Below, in pieces: positions 7,487 to 14,949 of a stretch of 64,000 nt of DNA. The notes under the pieces were generated by a model that saw nothing but the letters and a program-made list of their open reading frames with translations, had not been told where the DNA came from and searched no databases. Origin of the DNA: Streptomyces marincola (GTDB lineage Bacteria; Actinomycetota; Actinomycetes; Streptomycetales; Streptomycetaceae); the NCBI RefSeq assembly GCF_020410765.1, contig NZ_CP084541.1:5289001-5353000 (forward strand). Reading direction: 5' to 3'. Positions within the stretch are counted from its first letter, which is position 1; every line of letters starts with the position of its first letter. The translations under genes and the position numbers were made by a program.

Positions 7487-9607
7487 ATGCAGTCAGCCCC
7501 CCGGGGAACGCCGCCCTCGCACCGGGGACCCGCCTGGCTCTCCCCGTACCTCAAACCCGTCGTCCTCTCCTGCGCCGGCGTCGCGTTCGCCATCGGTGTC
7601 GCCGAGGTCCTGGCCGAGGGGCGCGCCCTCTTCCCCGGCGGCCGGCCCGGCTGGGGCTTCGCCGTCCTCACCGGACTGACCGTGGCCTACCTCGTCGCCG
7701 TGGGCCGCGACCGCTGGTGGGGCGGCTCGGGCGCCGGCGCAGCGCTCGCGCTGGCCATGCTGCTGCTCTACGGCTGGGTCCCGGCCGGGCTCGTCTGCCT
7801 CGCCGTCGTCACCCTGGTCGGCGCGGTGCGCAGGAAGCGGTGGACGGACGCGTTGCTGCACGGCGCGATGGACATGCTCGGCGTCGGTGCCGCCGGTCTC
7901 GTGCTCGCCGCCTGGGGTGCCAGGCCCAGTGTCGAGGAGCCGTGGCACCCGGCCGACTGGCAGCCGTCGACCCTGCCGCAGCTGCTGCTCGGGGCCATCG
8001 CCTACCTGGTGGTCTCGCGCGGTCTGCTGTGGCTGGGCACCGACCCGACCGACGGCCCGGCCGCCCTCGCGTCCGGCGCGCTCCCCCGGCAGGGGCTCGT
8101 GGCGGTCGCGCTGCTGTGCACGGCGCCGCTCATCGTGGTGGTGGCGGTCGGGCAACCGCTGATGCTGCCGCTGTTCGCGGTGCCGCTGATCGCCCTCGAC
8201 TCCTCCTTCTGGATGGCCACGGTCCGCGACGAGGAGCAGCTTCTCGACCCCCTGACGGGCCTGCCCAACCGGCAGTGGCTGCTCGCCCGCACCCAGACCG
8301 CGCTCGACGCGGCGGCGGCCACCGGCGAACGCACCGCGTTGCTGCTGATCGACCTCGACAGCTTCCGTTCCGTCAACGACACACTCGGCCACCTCACGGG
8401 CGACCAGCTCCTGCTCCAGATCGCCGACCGCATACAGCGCAGGCTGCCCGAGGACGCAGAGGCCGCCCGCCTGGGCGGCGACGAGTTCGCCGTCCTCCTC
8501 CCGCGCGTCGCGTCGGGGACCAGCGCCCAGCGCGTCGCCCGTACCATCATCGGCTCCCTCAGCGCCCCCCTCGAACTGGACGGCCTCACCCTGGTCGTCG
8601 AGGCCAGCGTCGGTGTCGCCGTCTACCCCGACCACGCCCCCGAGGGCGAGGGGCTGCTGCGCCGCGCCGACGTGGCCATGTACGCGGCCAAACGCGACCG
8701 CAGCGGCGTCGAGGTCTACGACGCGAGCCGCGACGTCAACACGCCGGACCGGCTCGCGCTGCTCGGCGACCTGCGCCGGGCCCTGGACACCGGCGAGATC
8801 GAGCTGCACTACCAGCCGAAGGTCCGTTTCGACGGCGTCGTCGCCGGCCTTGAGGCGCTCCTGCGCTGGCACCACAGGGACCGCGGCCGGGTCCCGCCGG
8901 ACGAGTTCATCGCGATCGCCGAGAGCTCCGGGCTGATGCCCCGGCTCACCGAATACGTGCTGGAGTCCGCGCTCGGCCAGGTCGCGCGCTGGCGCGCGGC
9001 CGGCCTCACCGTTCCCGTCGCGGTGAACGTCTCGCCCCGCGACGTGCACACGCCCGGCTTCGCCGGCGCCGTCGCCGCCCGCCTGGCCCGGCACGGGGTT
9101 CCGGCCGGTTCGCTCCAGTTGGAGATCACCGAGCACGCCATGCTTGAGGACCCCCAGCAGGCGGCCGACACGCTCGCCGGCCTCACCGGGCACGGGGTGC
9201 GGATGTCGCTGGACGACTTCGGCACCGGCTACTCCTCGCTGGTGCACCTGCGCAGCCTGCCGGTGAGCGAGCTGAAGATCGACCGCTCGTTCGTCGCGCG
9301 CCTGGTCGTCGACAGCGAGGACGCGGAGATCGTCCGGTGCACCGTCGAACTCGCCCACTCCCTCGGGCTGGTCGTCGTGGCCGAGGGCGTCGAGGACGAC
9401 GAGACCTGGGAACGCCTGCGGGCCCTGGGCTGCGACGCCGTCCAGGGCTGGCTGGTGGCCGCCGCCATGCCGCCCGCCGAGGCCACGGCCTGGCTGCGGG
9501 CCCGCGACACCGCGCCCGCCGAACCCCCCGGTACCGCCGAGCCCGCCCCTTCCCGCCCGGCGCTTCCGCCCGTGCCCGACCCGGCGGACGCCGAGCCCGT
9601 GCGCTGA
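7487..9607 (+). CDS. rmdB: Membrane GGDEF-EAL protein, RmdB-like c-di-GMP enzyme
   Basis: A 706-aa protein with about six hydrophobic segments in residues 20-240, then GGDEF and EAL domains. The GGDEF motif (residues 330-334) is intact, but the RxxD inhibitory I-site five residues before it is absent. The EAL domain is complete: EALLRW (E456), ITEHAML, DDFGTG, KIDRSF and AEGVED. Phosphodiesterase activity is therefore expected, and diguanylate cyclase activity is possible. Position beside ligA and gatC matches my recollection of rmdB in S. coelicolor, a regulator of development; the symbol rests on that synteny. AGAGGGA precedes the ATG. The stop codon lies inside a very strong terminator stem. 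Confidence 0.85.
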   Translation: MQSAPRGTPPSHRGPAWLSPYLKPVVLSCAGVAFAIGVAEVLAEGRALFPGGRPGWGFAVLTGLTVAYLVAVGRDRWWGGSGAGAALALAMLLLYGWVPAGLVCLAVVTLVGAVRRKRWTDALLHGAMDMLGVGAAGLVLAAWGARPSVEEPWHPADWQPSTLPQLLLGAIAYLVVSRGLLWLGTDPTDGPAALASGALPRQGLVAVALLCTAPLIVVVAVGQPLMLPLFAVPLIALDSSFWMATVRDEEQLLDPLTGLPNRQWLLARTQTALDAAAATGERTALLLIDLDSFRSVNDTLGHLTGDQLLLQIADRIQRRLPEDAEAARLGGDEFAVLLPRVASGTSAQRVARTIIGSLSAPLELDGLTLVVEASVGVAVYPDHAPEGEGLLRRADVAMYAAKRDRSGVEVYDASRDVNTPDRLALLGDLRRALDTGEIELHYQPKVRFDGVVAGLEALLRWHHRDRGRVPPDEFIAIAESSGLMPRLTEYVLESALGQVARWRAAGLTVPVAVNVSPRDVHTPGFAGAVAARLARHGVPAGSLQLEITEHAMLEDPQQAADTLAGLTGHGVRMSLDDFGTGYSSLVHLRSLPVSELKIDRSFVARLVVDSEDAEIVRCTVELAHSLGLVVVAEGVEDDETWERLRALGCDAVQGWLVAAAMPPAEATAWLRARDTAPAEPPGTAEPAPSRPALPPVPDPADAEPVR

Positions 9608-9654
9608 CCCGGCCCCACGGTGCCCGGCGCCCGGGCGCCGTGGGGCCGGGTCAG
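9604..9654 (+). terminator. Very long perfect terminator stem overlapping a stop codon
   Basis: The 17-bp outer arms (9604-9620 with 9638-9654) are perfect complements. The inner bases pair on (one G-T) to give a stem of about 24 bp with a 3-nt loop at 9628-9630. The TGA of the GGDEF-EAL gene (9605-9607) is within the left arm. Confidence 0.8.
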
Positions 9655-9695
9655 CCCCTCGGGGAACGCGGGCGCGGGCGCGGGCCCGTGCGCCA

Positions 9696-9701
9696 TAGGA
9701 T
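9696..9701 (+). promoter_or_regulatory. Putative -10 hexamer of the gatCAB operon
   Basis: TAGGAT lies 5 nt before a GTG at 9707 that is in frame with gatC. Either transcription starts there and leaves a 39-nt leader, or a leaderless GatC variant with 13 extra residues is made. Confidence 0.4.
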
Positions 9702-9745
9702 TGGCCGTGAACTCAGCCCGCGACGAGCAACAAGAGGATCGCCAC

Positions 9746-10042
9746 ATGCCCGGCATCACGCGCGAGGAGGTCGCCCACCTCGCCCGGCTGGCGCGTCTGG
9801 AGCTGACGGACGAGGAGCTCGACCACTTCGCCGGACAGCTCGACGACATCATCGGCGCGGTCGCCCGCGTCGCCGATGTCGCCACCGAGGACGTACCACC
9901 GACCTCCCACCCGCTGCCGCTCACCAACGTCATGCGCCCCGACGAGGTCAGGCCAGGACTGACCGCGCGGCAGGCGCTGTCCGGTGCGCCCGCCCAGGAG
10001 CAGCAGCGTTTCAAGGTGCCGCAGATCCTGGGGGAGGAGTGA
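9746..10042 (+). CDS. gatC: Asp-tRNA(Asn)/Glu-tRNA(Gln) amidotransferase subunit C
   Basis: GatC (98 aa) stabilises the GatA-GatB complex that converts misacylated Glu-tRNA(Gln) and, in some species, Asp-tRNA(Asn) to the correct amide. The sequence begins with the typical EEVAHLARLARLEL helix and ends in FKVPQILGEE. ATG 9746 has AGAGGA upstream and gives the family length. An in-frame GTG at 9707 would add a short polar extension. gatA follows after 5 bp, so the genes are co-translated. The GluRS gene that makes the Glu-tRNA(Gln) substrate lies at 58.5 kb. Confidence 0.94.
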   Translation: MPGITREEVAHLARLARLELTDEELDHFAGQLDDIIGAVARVADVATEDVPPTSHPLPLTNVMRPDEVRPGLTARQALSGAPAQEQQRFKVPQILGEE

Positions 10043-10047
10043 ACGAC

Positions 10048-11541
10048 ATGGCTGATCTGACCCGTTCCACCGCGGCCGGTCTCGCCGAGCGCATCGCGGA
10101 CGGCACCGTCAGCGCCGTCGAGGTCACCGAGGCGCACCTCGCGCGCATCGAGGCCGTCGACGAGAAGGTGCACGCGTTCCTGCACGTCGACCGCGAGGGG
10201 GCGCTCGCCCAGGCGCGCGCCGTGGACGAGAAGCGGGCGCGGGGTGAACGCCTCGGGCCGCTGGCCGGCGTCCCGCTCGCCCTCAAGGACATCTTCACCA
10301 CCGAGGGCGTGCCCACCACCGTGGGCTCCCGCATCCTGGAGGGCTGGATCCCGCCGTACGACGCGACGGTGACCCGCCGGCTCAAGGAAGCGGGCGTCGT
10401 GATTCTCGGCAAGACCAACATGGACGAGTTCGCCATGGGGTCGTCCACCGAGAACAGCGCGTTCGGGCCCACGGGCAACCCCTGGGACCTGACCCGCATC
10501 CCCGGTGGCTCCGGCGGCGGTTCGGCCGCGGCCCTCGCCTCCTACCAGGCGCCGCTCGCCATCGGCACCGACACCGGCGGCTCCATCCGGCAGCCCGCGG
10601 CCGTCACCGGCACCGTCGGGGTCAAGCCGACCTACGGCGGCGTCTCGCGCTACGGCATGGTGGCCTTCTCGTCCTCCCTCGACCAGGGCGGCCCGTGCGC
10701 GCGCACCATCCTCGACGCGGCCCTGCTGCACGAGGTCATCGCGGGGCACGACCCGCTGGACTCCACGTCCATCGACGCCCCGGTGCCCGCGGTCGTCGAG
10801 GCGGCCCGCAACGGCTCGGTCGACGGCCTCAGGGTGGGCGTGGTGCGCGAGTTCGGCGGCGAGGGCTACCAGGCCGGCGTGCTCCAGCGGTTCGAGGAGG
10901 CCGTCGGCCTGCTGCGCGAGCTCGGGGCCGAGGTCGTCGAGCTGTCCTGCCCCTCGTTCGAGTCGGCCCTGGCGGCCTACTACCTCATCGCGCCCTCCGA
11001 GTGCTCGTCGAACCTCGCCAGGTTCGACGCGATGCGCTACGGCCTGCGCATCGGCGACGACGGCACCAGGTCGGCCGAGGAGGTCACCTCGCTCACCCGC
11101 GAGGCCGGCTTCGGGGCCGAGGTCAAGCGCCGGATCATGCTCGGCACCTACGCCCTGTCCTCCGGCTACTACGACGCCTACTACGGCAGCGCCCAGAAGG
11201 CCCGCACGCTCGTCACCCGCGACTTCGAGCGGGCGTTCGCGCAGGTCGACGTGGTCGTGGCGCCGACGACCCCCACCACCGCGTTCCCCATCGGGGAACG
11301 GGCCGACGACCCGATGGCGATGTACCGCGCCGACCTGTGCACGATTCCGGTCAACCTCGCGGGCAACGCCGCCCTGTCCCTGCCCTGCGGCCTGGCTCCC
11401 GAGGACGGTCTTCCGGTCGGACTCCAGATCATCGCGCCCGCCCTGGCCGACGACCGGCTGTACCGCGTCGGAGCCGCGGTGGAGTCCGCGTTCCAGGCAC
11501 GCTGGGGACACCCGATCCTTGAGGAGGCACCCGCGCTATGA
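10048..11541 (+). CDS. gatA: Asp-tRNA(Asn)/Glu-tRNA(Gln) amidotransferase subunit A
   Basis: GatA (497 aa) is the glutaminase/amidase subunit that releases ammonia for the transamidation. The amidase signature shows the whole Ser-cisSer-Lys triad: Lys80 in PLALKDIF, Ser155 in PGGSGGGSAAA and Ser179 in TDTGGSIRQPA. These fit the spacing known for GatA. GGGGAGGAG overlapping the end of gatC serves as its ribosome site. Its end overlaps the next small gene by 4 bp (ATGA), indicating translational coupling. Confidence 0.96.
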   Translation: MADLTRSTAAGLAERIADGTVSAVEVTEAHLARIEAVDEKVHAFLHVDREGALAQARAVDEKRARGERLGPLAGVPLALKDIFTTEGVPTTVGSRILEGWIPPYDATVTRRLKEAGVVILGKTNMDEFAMGSSTENSAFGPTGNPWDLTRIPGGSGGGSAAALASYQAPLAIGTDTGGSIRQPAAVTGTVGVKPTYGGVSRYGMVAFSSSLDQGGPCARTILDAALLHEVIAGHDPLDSTSIDAPVPAVVEAARNGSVDGLRVGVVREFGGEGYQAGVLQRFEEAVGLLRELGAEVVELSCPSFESALAAYYLIAPSECSSNLARFDAMRYGLRIGDDGTRSAEEVTSLTREAGFGAEVKRRIMLGTYALSSGYYDAYYGSAQKARTLVTRDFERAFAQVDVVVAPTTPTTAFPIGERADDPMAMYRADLCTIPVNLAGNAALSLPCGLAPEDGLPVGLQIIAPALADDRLYRVGAAVESAFQARWGHPILEEAPAL

Positions 11542-11765
11542 GCAAGAAGCCGAAGTCCAAGGCCGGCATGTACATCTCGCTGGGCACGACCCTGTTCGGC
11601 ACGGTGAGCGTCGTCAAGCGGCTCAAGGACGCCAGGCGGGAGGGCGACTCGCTCCAGCTGGCGGACGCCGTCGTCTCCGCCGCCTCGATCATCACCAGCG
11701 TCGCGCTGCTGGCCAGGGAGCTGCGCCGCCTGAACGAGGACGGCTCCGGCATCCTCCCCGACTGA
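11538..11765 (+). CDS. Small conserved actinobacterial protein within the gat operon
   Basis: A 75-aa protein of unknown function between gatA and gatB. It has a basic N-terminus (MSKKPKSKAG), a short hydrophobic stretch (MYISLGTTLFGTVSVV), a charged helix (KRLKDARREGD) and a second hydrophobic helix (VVSAASIITSVALLA) ending in RELRRL. This could be a small membrane-associated or helical-hairpin protein. Its ATG overlaps the gatA stop (ATGA), which supports real translation. I recall a similar small gene at this position in other Streptomyces. No role in amidotransfer is established. Confidence 0.75.
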   Translation: MSKKPKSKAGMYISLGTTLFGTVSVVKRLKDARREGDSLQLADAVVSAASIITSVALLARELRRLNEDGSGILPD

Positions 11766-11796
11766 GCGGCACGAGCATCCGAGAGGTAGTACCCCT

Positions 11797-13305
11797 GTGA
11801 CCGTCACCGAACTGGTGTCGTACGAGGACGCGCTCACGTCCTACGACCCCGTCATGGGCCTTGAGGTCCACGTCGAACTCGGCACCAAGACCAAGATGTT
11901 CTGCGGCTGCGCCACCACACTCGGCGCGGAGCCGAACACGCAGACCTGCCCGACCTGCCTCGGGCTGCCCGGCGCGCTGCCCGTCGTCAACGCGGTGGGC
12001 GTGGAGTCCGCCGTCCGCATCGGTCTCGCCCTCAACTGCGAGATCGCGGAGTGGTGCCGCTTCGCCCGGAAGAACTACTTCTATCCGGACATGCCGAAGA
12101 ACTTCCAGACCTCCCAGTACGACGAGCCCATCGCGTTCAACGGGTACCTCGACGTCGAACTGGCCGACGGCGAGATCTTCCGGGTGGGCATCGAACGCGC
12201 CCACATGGAGGAGGACACCGGCAAGTCCACCCACATCGGCGGCGCGACCGGCCGCATCCACGGCGCCTCGCACTCCCTGCTCGACTACAACCGGGCGGGC
12301 ATCCCCCTCATCGAGATCGTCACCAAGCCGATCACGGGGGCGGGGGAGCGGGCGCCCGAGGTGGCCCGCGCCTACGTGGCCGAGCTGCGCGAGCTGATCC
12401 GGACACTCGGCGTCTCCGAGGCGCGCATGGAGATGGGGCAGCTGCGCTGCGACGTCAACCTGTCGCTGCGCCCGCACGGCCGTGAGGCGTTCGGGACGCG
12501 CAGCGAGACGAAGAACGTCAACTCGCTGCGCAGCGTCGAACGCGCCGTCCGGTTCGAGGTCCAGCGGCACGCCGCCGTGCTCGACGGCGGCGGCGTGATC
12601 GTCCAGGAGACCCGGCACTTCCACGAGGACAACGGCACCACCACCTCGGGGCGCGTCAAGGAGGAGGCCGAGGACTACCGGTACTTCCCCGAGCCCGACC
12701 TGGTGCCGGTGGCGCCCGAGCGGTCCTGGGTCGAGGAGCTGCGGGCCGGGCTGCCCGAACTGCCGCTGGCCCGCCGCGCCAGGCTGCGCGCGGCCTGGGG
12801 CGTCTCCGCGCACGAGATGCAGTCCGCGTTGAACGCGGGCGCCATCGACCTCATCGTCGCGACGACCGAGGCCGGCGCGGACGCCGCCGCGGCCCGCAAG
12901 TGGTGGCTGGGCGAGCTGGCCCGCAGGGCGAACGAGCAGGGCACGGAGCTGGCCGCCCTGCCCATCACCCCCGAGCAGGTCGCGCGCGTCGCCGCCCTGG
13001 TCGCGGAGGGCGCGCTCAACGACAAGCTGGCCCGCCAGACGATCGAGGGCGTGCTGGCCGGCGAGGGCGGCCCCGACGAGGTCGTCGAGCGGCGCGGCCT
13101 GCGGATCGTCTCCGACGAGGGCGCGCTCGGCCAGGCCGTGGACGAGGCCATCGCGGGCAACCCGGCCATCGCCGACAAGGTGCGCGGCGGCAAGGTCGCG
13201 GCGGCCGGCGCCCTCGTCGGCGCCGTCATGAAGGCGACCAGGGGCCAGGCCGACGCGGCGCGGGCCCGGCAGCTCATCCTGGAGCGCCTGGGCGTCACGG
13301 AGTAG
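11797..13305 (+). CDS. gatB: Asp-tRNA(Asn)/Glu-tRNA(Gln) amidotransferase subunit B
   Basis: GatB (502 aa) binds the misacylated tRNA and performs the kinase and transamidation steps with ammonia channelled from GatA. Seen are the N-terminal VMGLEVHVEL segment, zinc-site cysteines (CGC and CPTCLG), the KNYFYPDMPKNFQTSQYD signature and the C-terminal YqeY-like helical domain. GTG 11797 has GAGAGG upstream. It is the last gene of the gat operon and is followed by a 19-bp perfect hairpin. Confidence 0.96.
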   Translation: MTVTELVSYEDALTSYDPVMGLEVHVELGTKTKMFCGCATTLGAEPNTQTCPTCLGLPGALPVVNAVGVESAVRIGLALNCEIAEWCRFARKNYFYPDMPKNFQTSQYDEPIAFNGYLDVELADGEIFRVGIERAHMEEDTGKSTHIGGATGRIHGASHSLLDYNRAGIPLIEIVTKPITGAGERAPEVARAYVAELRELIRTLGVSEARMEMGQLRCDVNLSLRPHGREAFGTRSETKNVNSLRSVERAVRFEVQRHAAVLDGGGVIVQETRHFHEDNGTTTSGRVKEEAEDYRYFPEPDLVPVAPERSWVEELRAGLPELPLARRARLRAAWGVSAHEMQSALNAGAIDLIVATTEAGADAAAARKWWLGELARRANEQGTELAALPITPEQVARVAALVAEGALNDKLARQTIEGVLAGEGGPDEVVERRGLRIVSDEGALGQAVDEAIAGNPAIADKVRGGKVAAAGALVGAVMKATRGQADAARARQLILERLGVTE

Positions 13306-13318
13306 GCGCAGCCGCCCC

Positions 13319-13360
13319 GATGCCCCCGGCCCGGTCCGTCAGGACCGGGCCGGGGGCATC
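13319..13360 (+). terminator. Terminator of the gat operon
   Basis: A perfect 19-bp inverted repeat (13319-13337 with 13342-13360) with the loop GTCA lies 13 bp after the gatB stop codon. Confidence 0.8.
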
Positions 13361-13554
13361 GCCGTGCCAAGACGCCACCGCGCCGCCGGTGCCACGCACC
13401 CGGTCCGGCCGCGACAAGGCCGAGCGCGGCCGACGAGCCCTTCGACCGCTCCCGAAGCGGAGGTCCGACCGCCGGGGGAAGGGCCTGCGGCAGCCGGCCC
13501 GTTCCGCCCCACCTCTCCCGGATGCCCGCGACCAGCACCGACCTGTGCGGCGTA

Positions 13555-14367
13555 TCAGCGGCTCCGTCCCTCCCCGGGCCCCGGGGCGCCGTCCTTCTCC
13601 GCTTGGGCGAGCCGGTGGAACACACCGGCGTACGCGGCGGATTTCGCCGCTTCCGGCGCCGCTGAGCCTTCCACAGGAAAGGCACCCCGCAGAAGGCTCC
13701 GCAAGGCCGGGACGAGGTCCGGATGGGTGCGCCGTACCAGGCCGCCGGCGAGAACGACGGTTGTGCCCGGCGGGAGCCCGGCGCCGTCGATGGCGGTCGC
13801 GAGCAGCCCCACCACGCGCCGCCGGTCCTCCGGCCGGAGCCTGCGCGGCAGGTACTCCCCTCCAACCTGGGCGTTCAGACATCCCCTGCGGCGGCAGCCA
13901 TGGCAGACGCCGTCACCGAAGCCGGTGCGGTGGCTCAGATCGAACGACGGCACCACCTCGCCGTCGACGACCAGCGCACCGCCAAGTCCCGTGCCGATCC
14001 CCGCGTAGAGCAGGCTGCCGGGTCGCTCGTCCCGGAGCAGCCATTCGCCCAGCGCGGCGGCTTCGGCGTCGTTCATCGACGCATCGGGCGGCCGCTGGTA
14101 GCCCAGCTCGCGCCACGCGTCCACGTCGTCCCACCCCAGCTGAGTGGCACCCCGGACGCGCCCATCGATCACCAGCCCGGGTGAGGCGAGACCGTAGAGC
14201 CCGGTATCACGCATCGCGTGCGGGCCGTCGGCAAAGCGCACGGTCGCCCCCTCGCCGAGCACGGCGCTCTGCACCGCGGACCCGCCCACTTCGACGACGT
14301 GCACGGCCCTCCTCGACGCGACGCCGCTGGATGTCAGTACCTCGACAAGGTCCACAGGAAGCGCCAT
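13555..14367 (-). CDS. ROK-family sugar kinase-like protein
   Basis: A 270-aa protein resembling ROK kinases. It shows an N-terminal EVGGSAVQSAVL in place of the usual DxGGT phosphate motif, a catalytic-Asp segment NDAEAAALGEW, the second phosphate motif GIGTGLGGALV, and a partly conserved metal site (CHGCRRRGCL). The EIGH-type histidine region is altered (DLSHRTGFGDG) and the protein is shorter than glucokinase (about 315 aa), so the substrate is unclear and reduced activity is possible. There is no DNA-binding domain. GGAGAGGA precedes the ATG. It lies opposite to its neighbours at a point where I do not recall a gene in S. coelicolor, so it may be an insertion. Confidence 0.72.
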   Translation of the reverse strand: MALPVDLVEVLTSSGVASRRAVHVVEVGGSAVQSAVLGEGATVRFADGPHAMRDTGLYGLASPGLVIDGRVRGATQLGWDDVDAWRELGYQRPPDASMNDAEAAALGEWLLRDERPGSLLYAGIGTGLGGALVVDGEVVPSFDLSHRTGFGDGVCHGCRRRGCLNAQVGGEYLPRRLRPEDRRRVVGLLATAIDGAGLPPGTTVVLAGGLVRRTHPDLVPALRSLLRGAFPVEGSAAPEAAKSAAYAGVFHRLAQAEKDGAPGPGEGRSR

Positions 14368-14672
14368 GCCCGTCCTCTCCTACGTCTCGCGAGTCGGTCA
14401 GGCTAGTGATGACGGGCCCCTGTCCGCACCTGCTTTGCGCTCCCCACCGCCGGGCCTCCCCACCGCCGCCGGGGGCCGCGGGGCCGCAGTGCTCGGCCGC
14501 CGCGAGCCCGTTCCCGCGGTGCCTAAGGCCCCGGCGGGCGGCGCCGTAAGGACCCCTGCGGGCGCGCGATTGCGCAACGTTCCCGATGTGCCGGGCCCGC
14601 CTTGCGGCAGAGCCTTGGGGTGTCCGGCACACAGGGAGGGCCCCGGTGACCGGCCGGACCGAGGAGCGCGTC

Positions 14673-14906
14673 ATGTGGCACGAACTGATCGGCGTCGAGG
14701 TGAGGGCCGCGGAGCGGCGGGCGGAGGCCGAGCGCGAACGGCTGCTCGCCCAGGCGCGGGCCTTCCGGAAGGCCCGCCGCGCGGAGCGGGCGGCGGGCAC
14801 GCCGCCGGACCGCGAGGGCTCGGCGGAACGGCGGGGGCGTGCGGCGCGGCCGGCGGCGGCCGGCAGCCGGTGGCGGCGGGCACCGCGCTGGGGCGCTGGT
14901 GCCTGA
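14673..14906 (+). CDS. Small charged coiled-coil protein, unknown function
   Basis: A 77-aa open frame beginning MWHELIGVEVRAAERRAEAE, rich in Arg, Ala and Glu with a long predicted helix, then a basic Gly/Arg/Pro tail. ATG 14673 has GAGGAG six nt upstream. An in-frame GTG at 14646 also has a good site (GGGAGGG), so the protein might be 86 aa. It lies 43 bp before the LAL regulator gene and could be its leader gene. No function is known. Compositional bias means it could be spurious. Confidence 0.45.
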   Translation: MWHELIGVEVRAAERRAEAERERLLAQARAFRKARRAERAAGTPPDREGSAERRGRAARPAAAGSRWRRAPRWGAGA

Positions 14907-14949
14907 GCACGGGGGCGAGCTGTCAGTGGCGCATGCGATCCTGCCTGGC

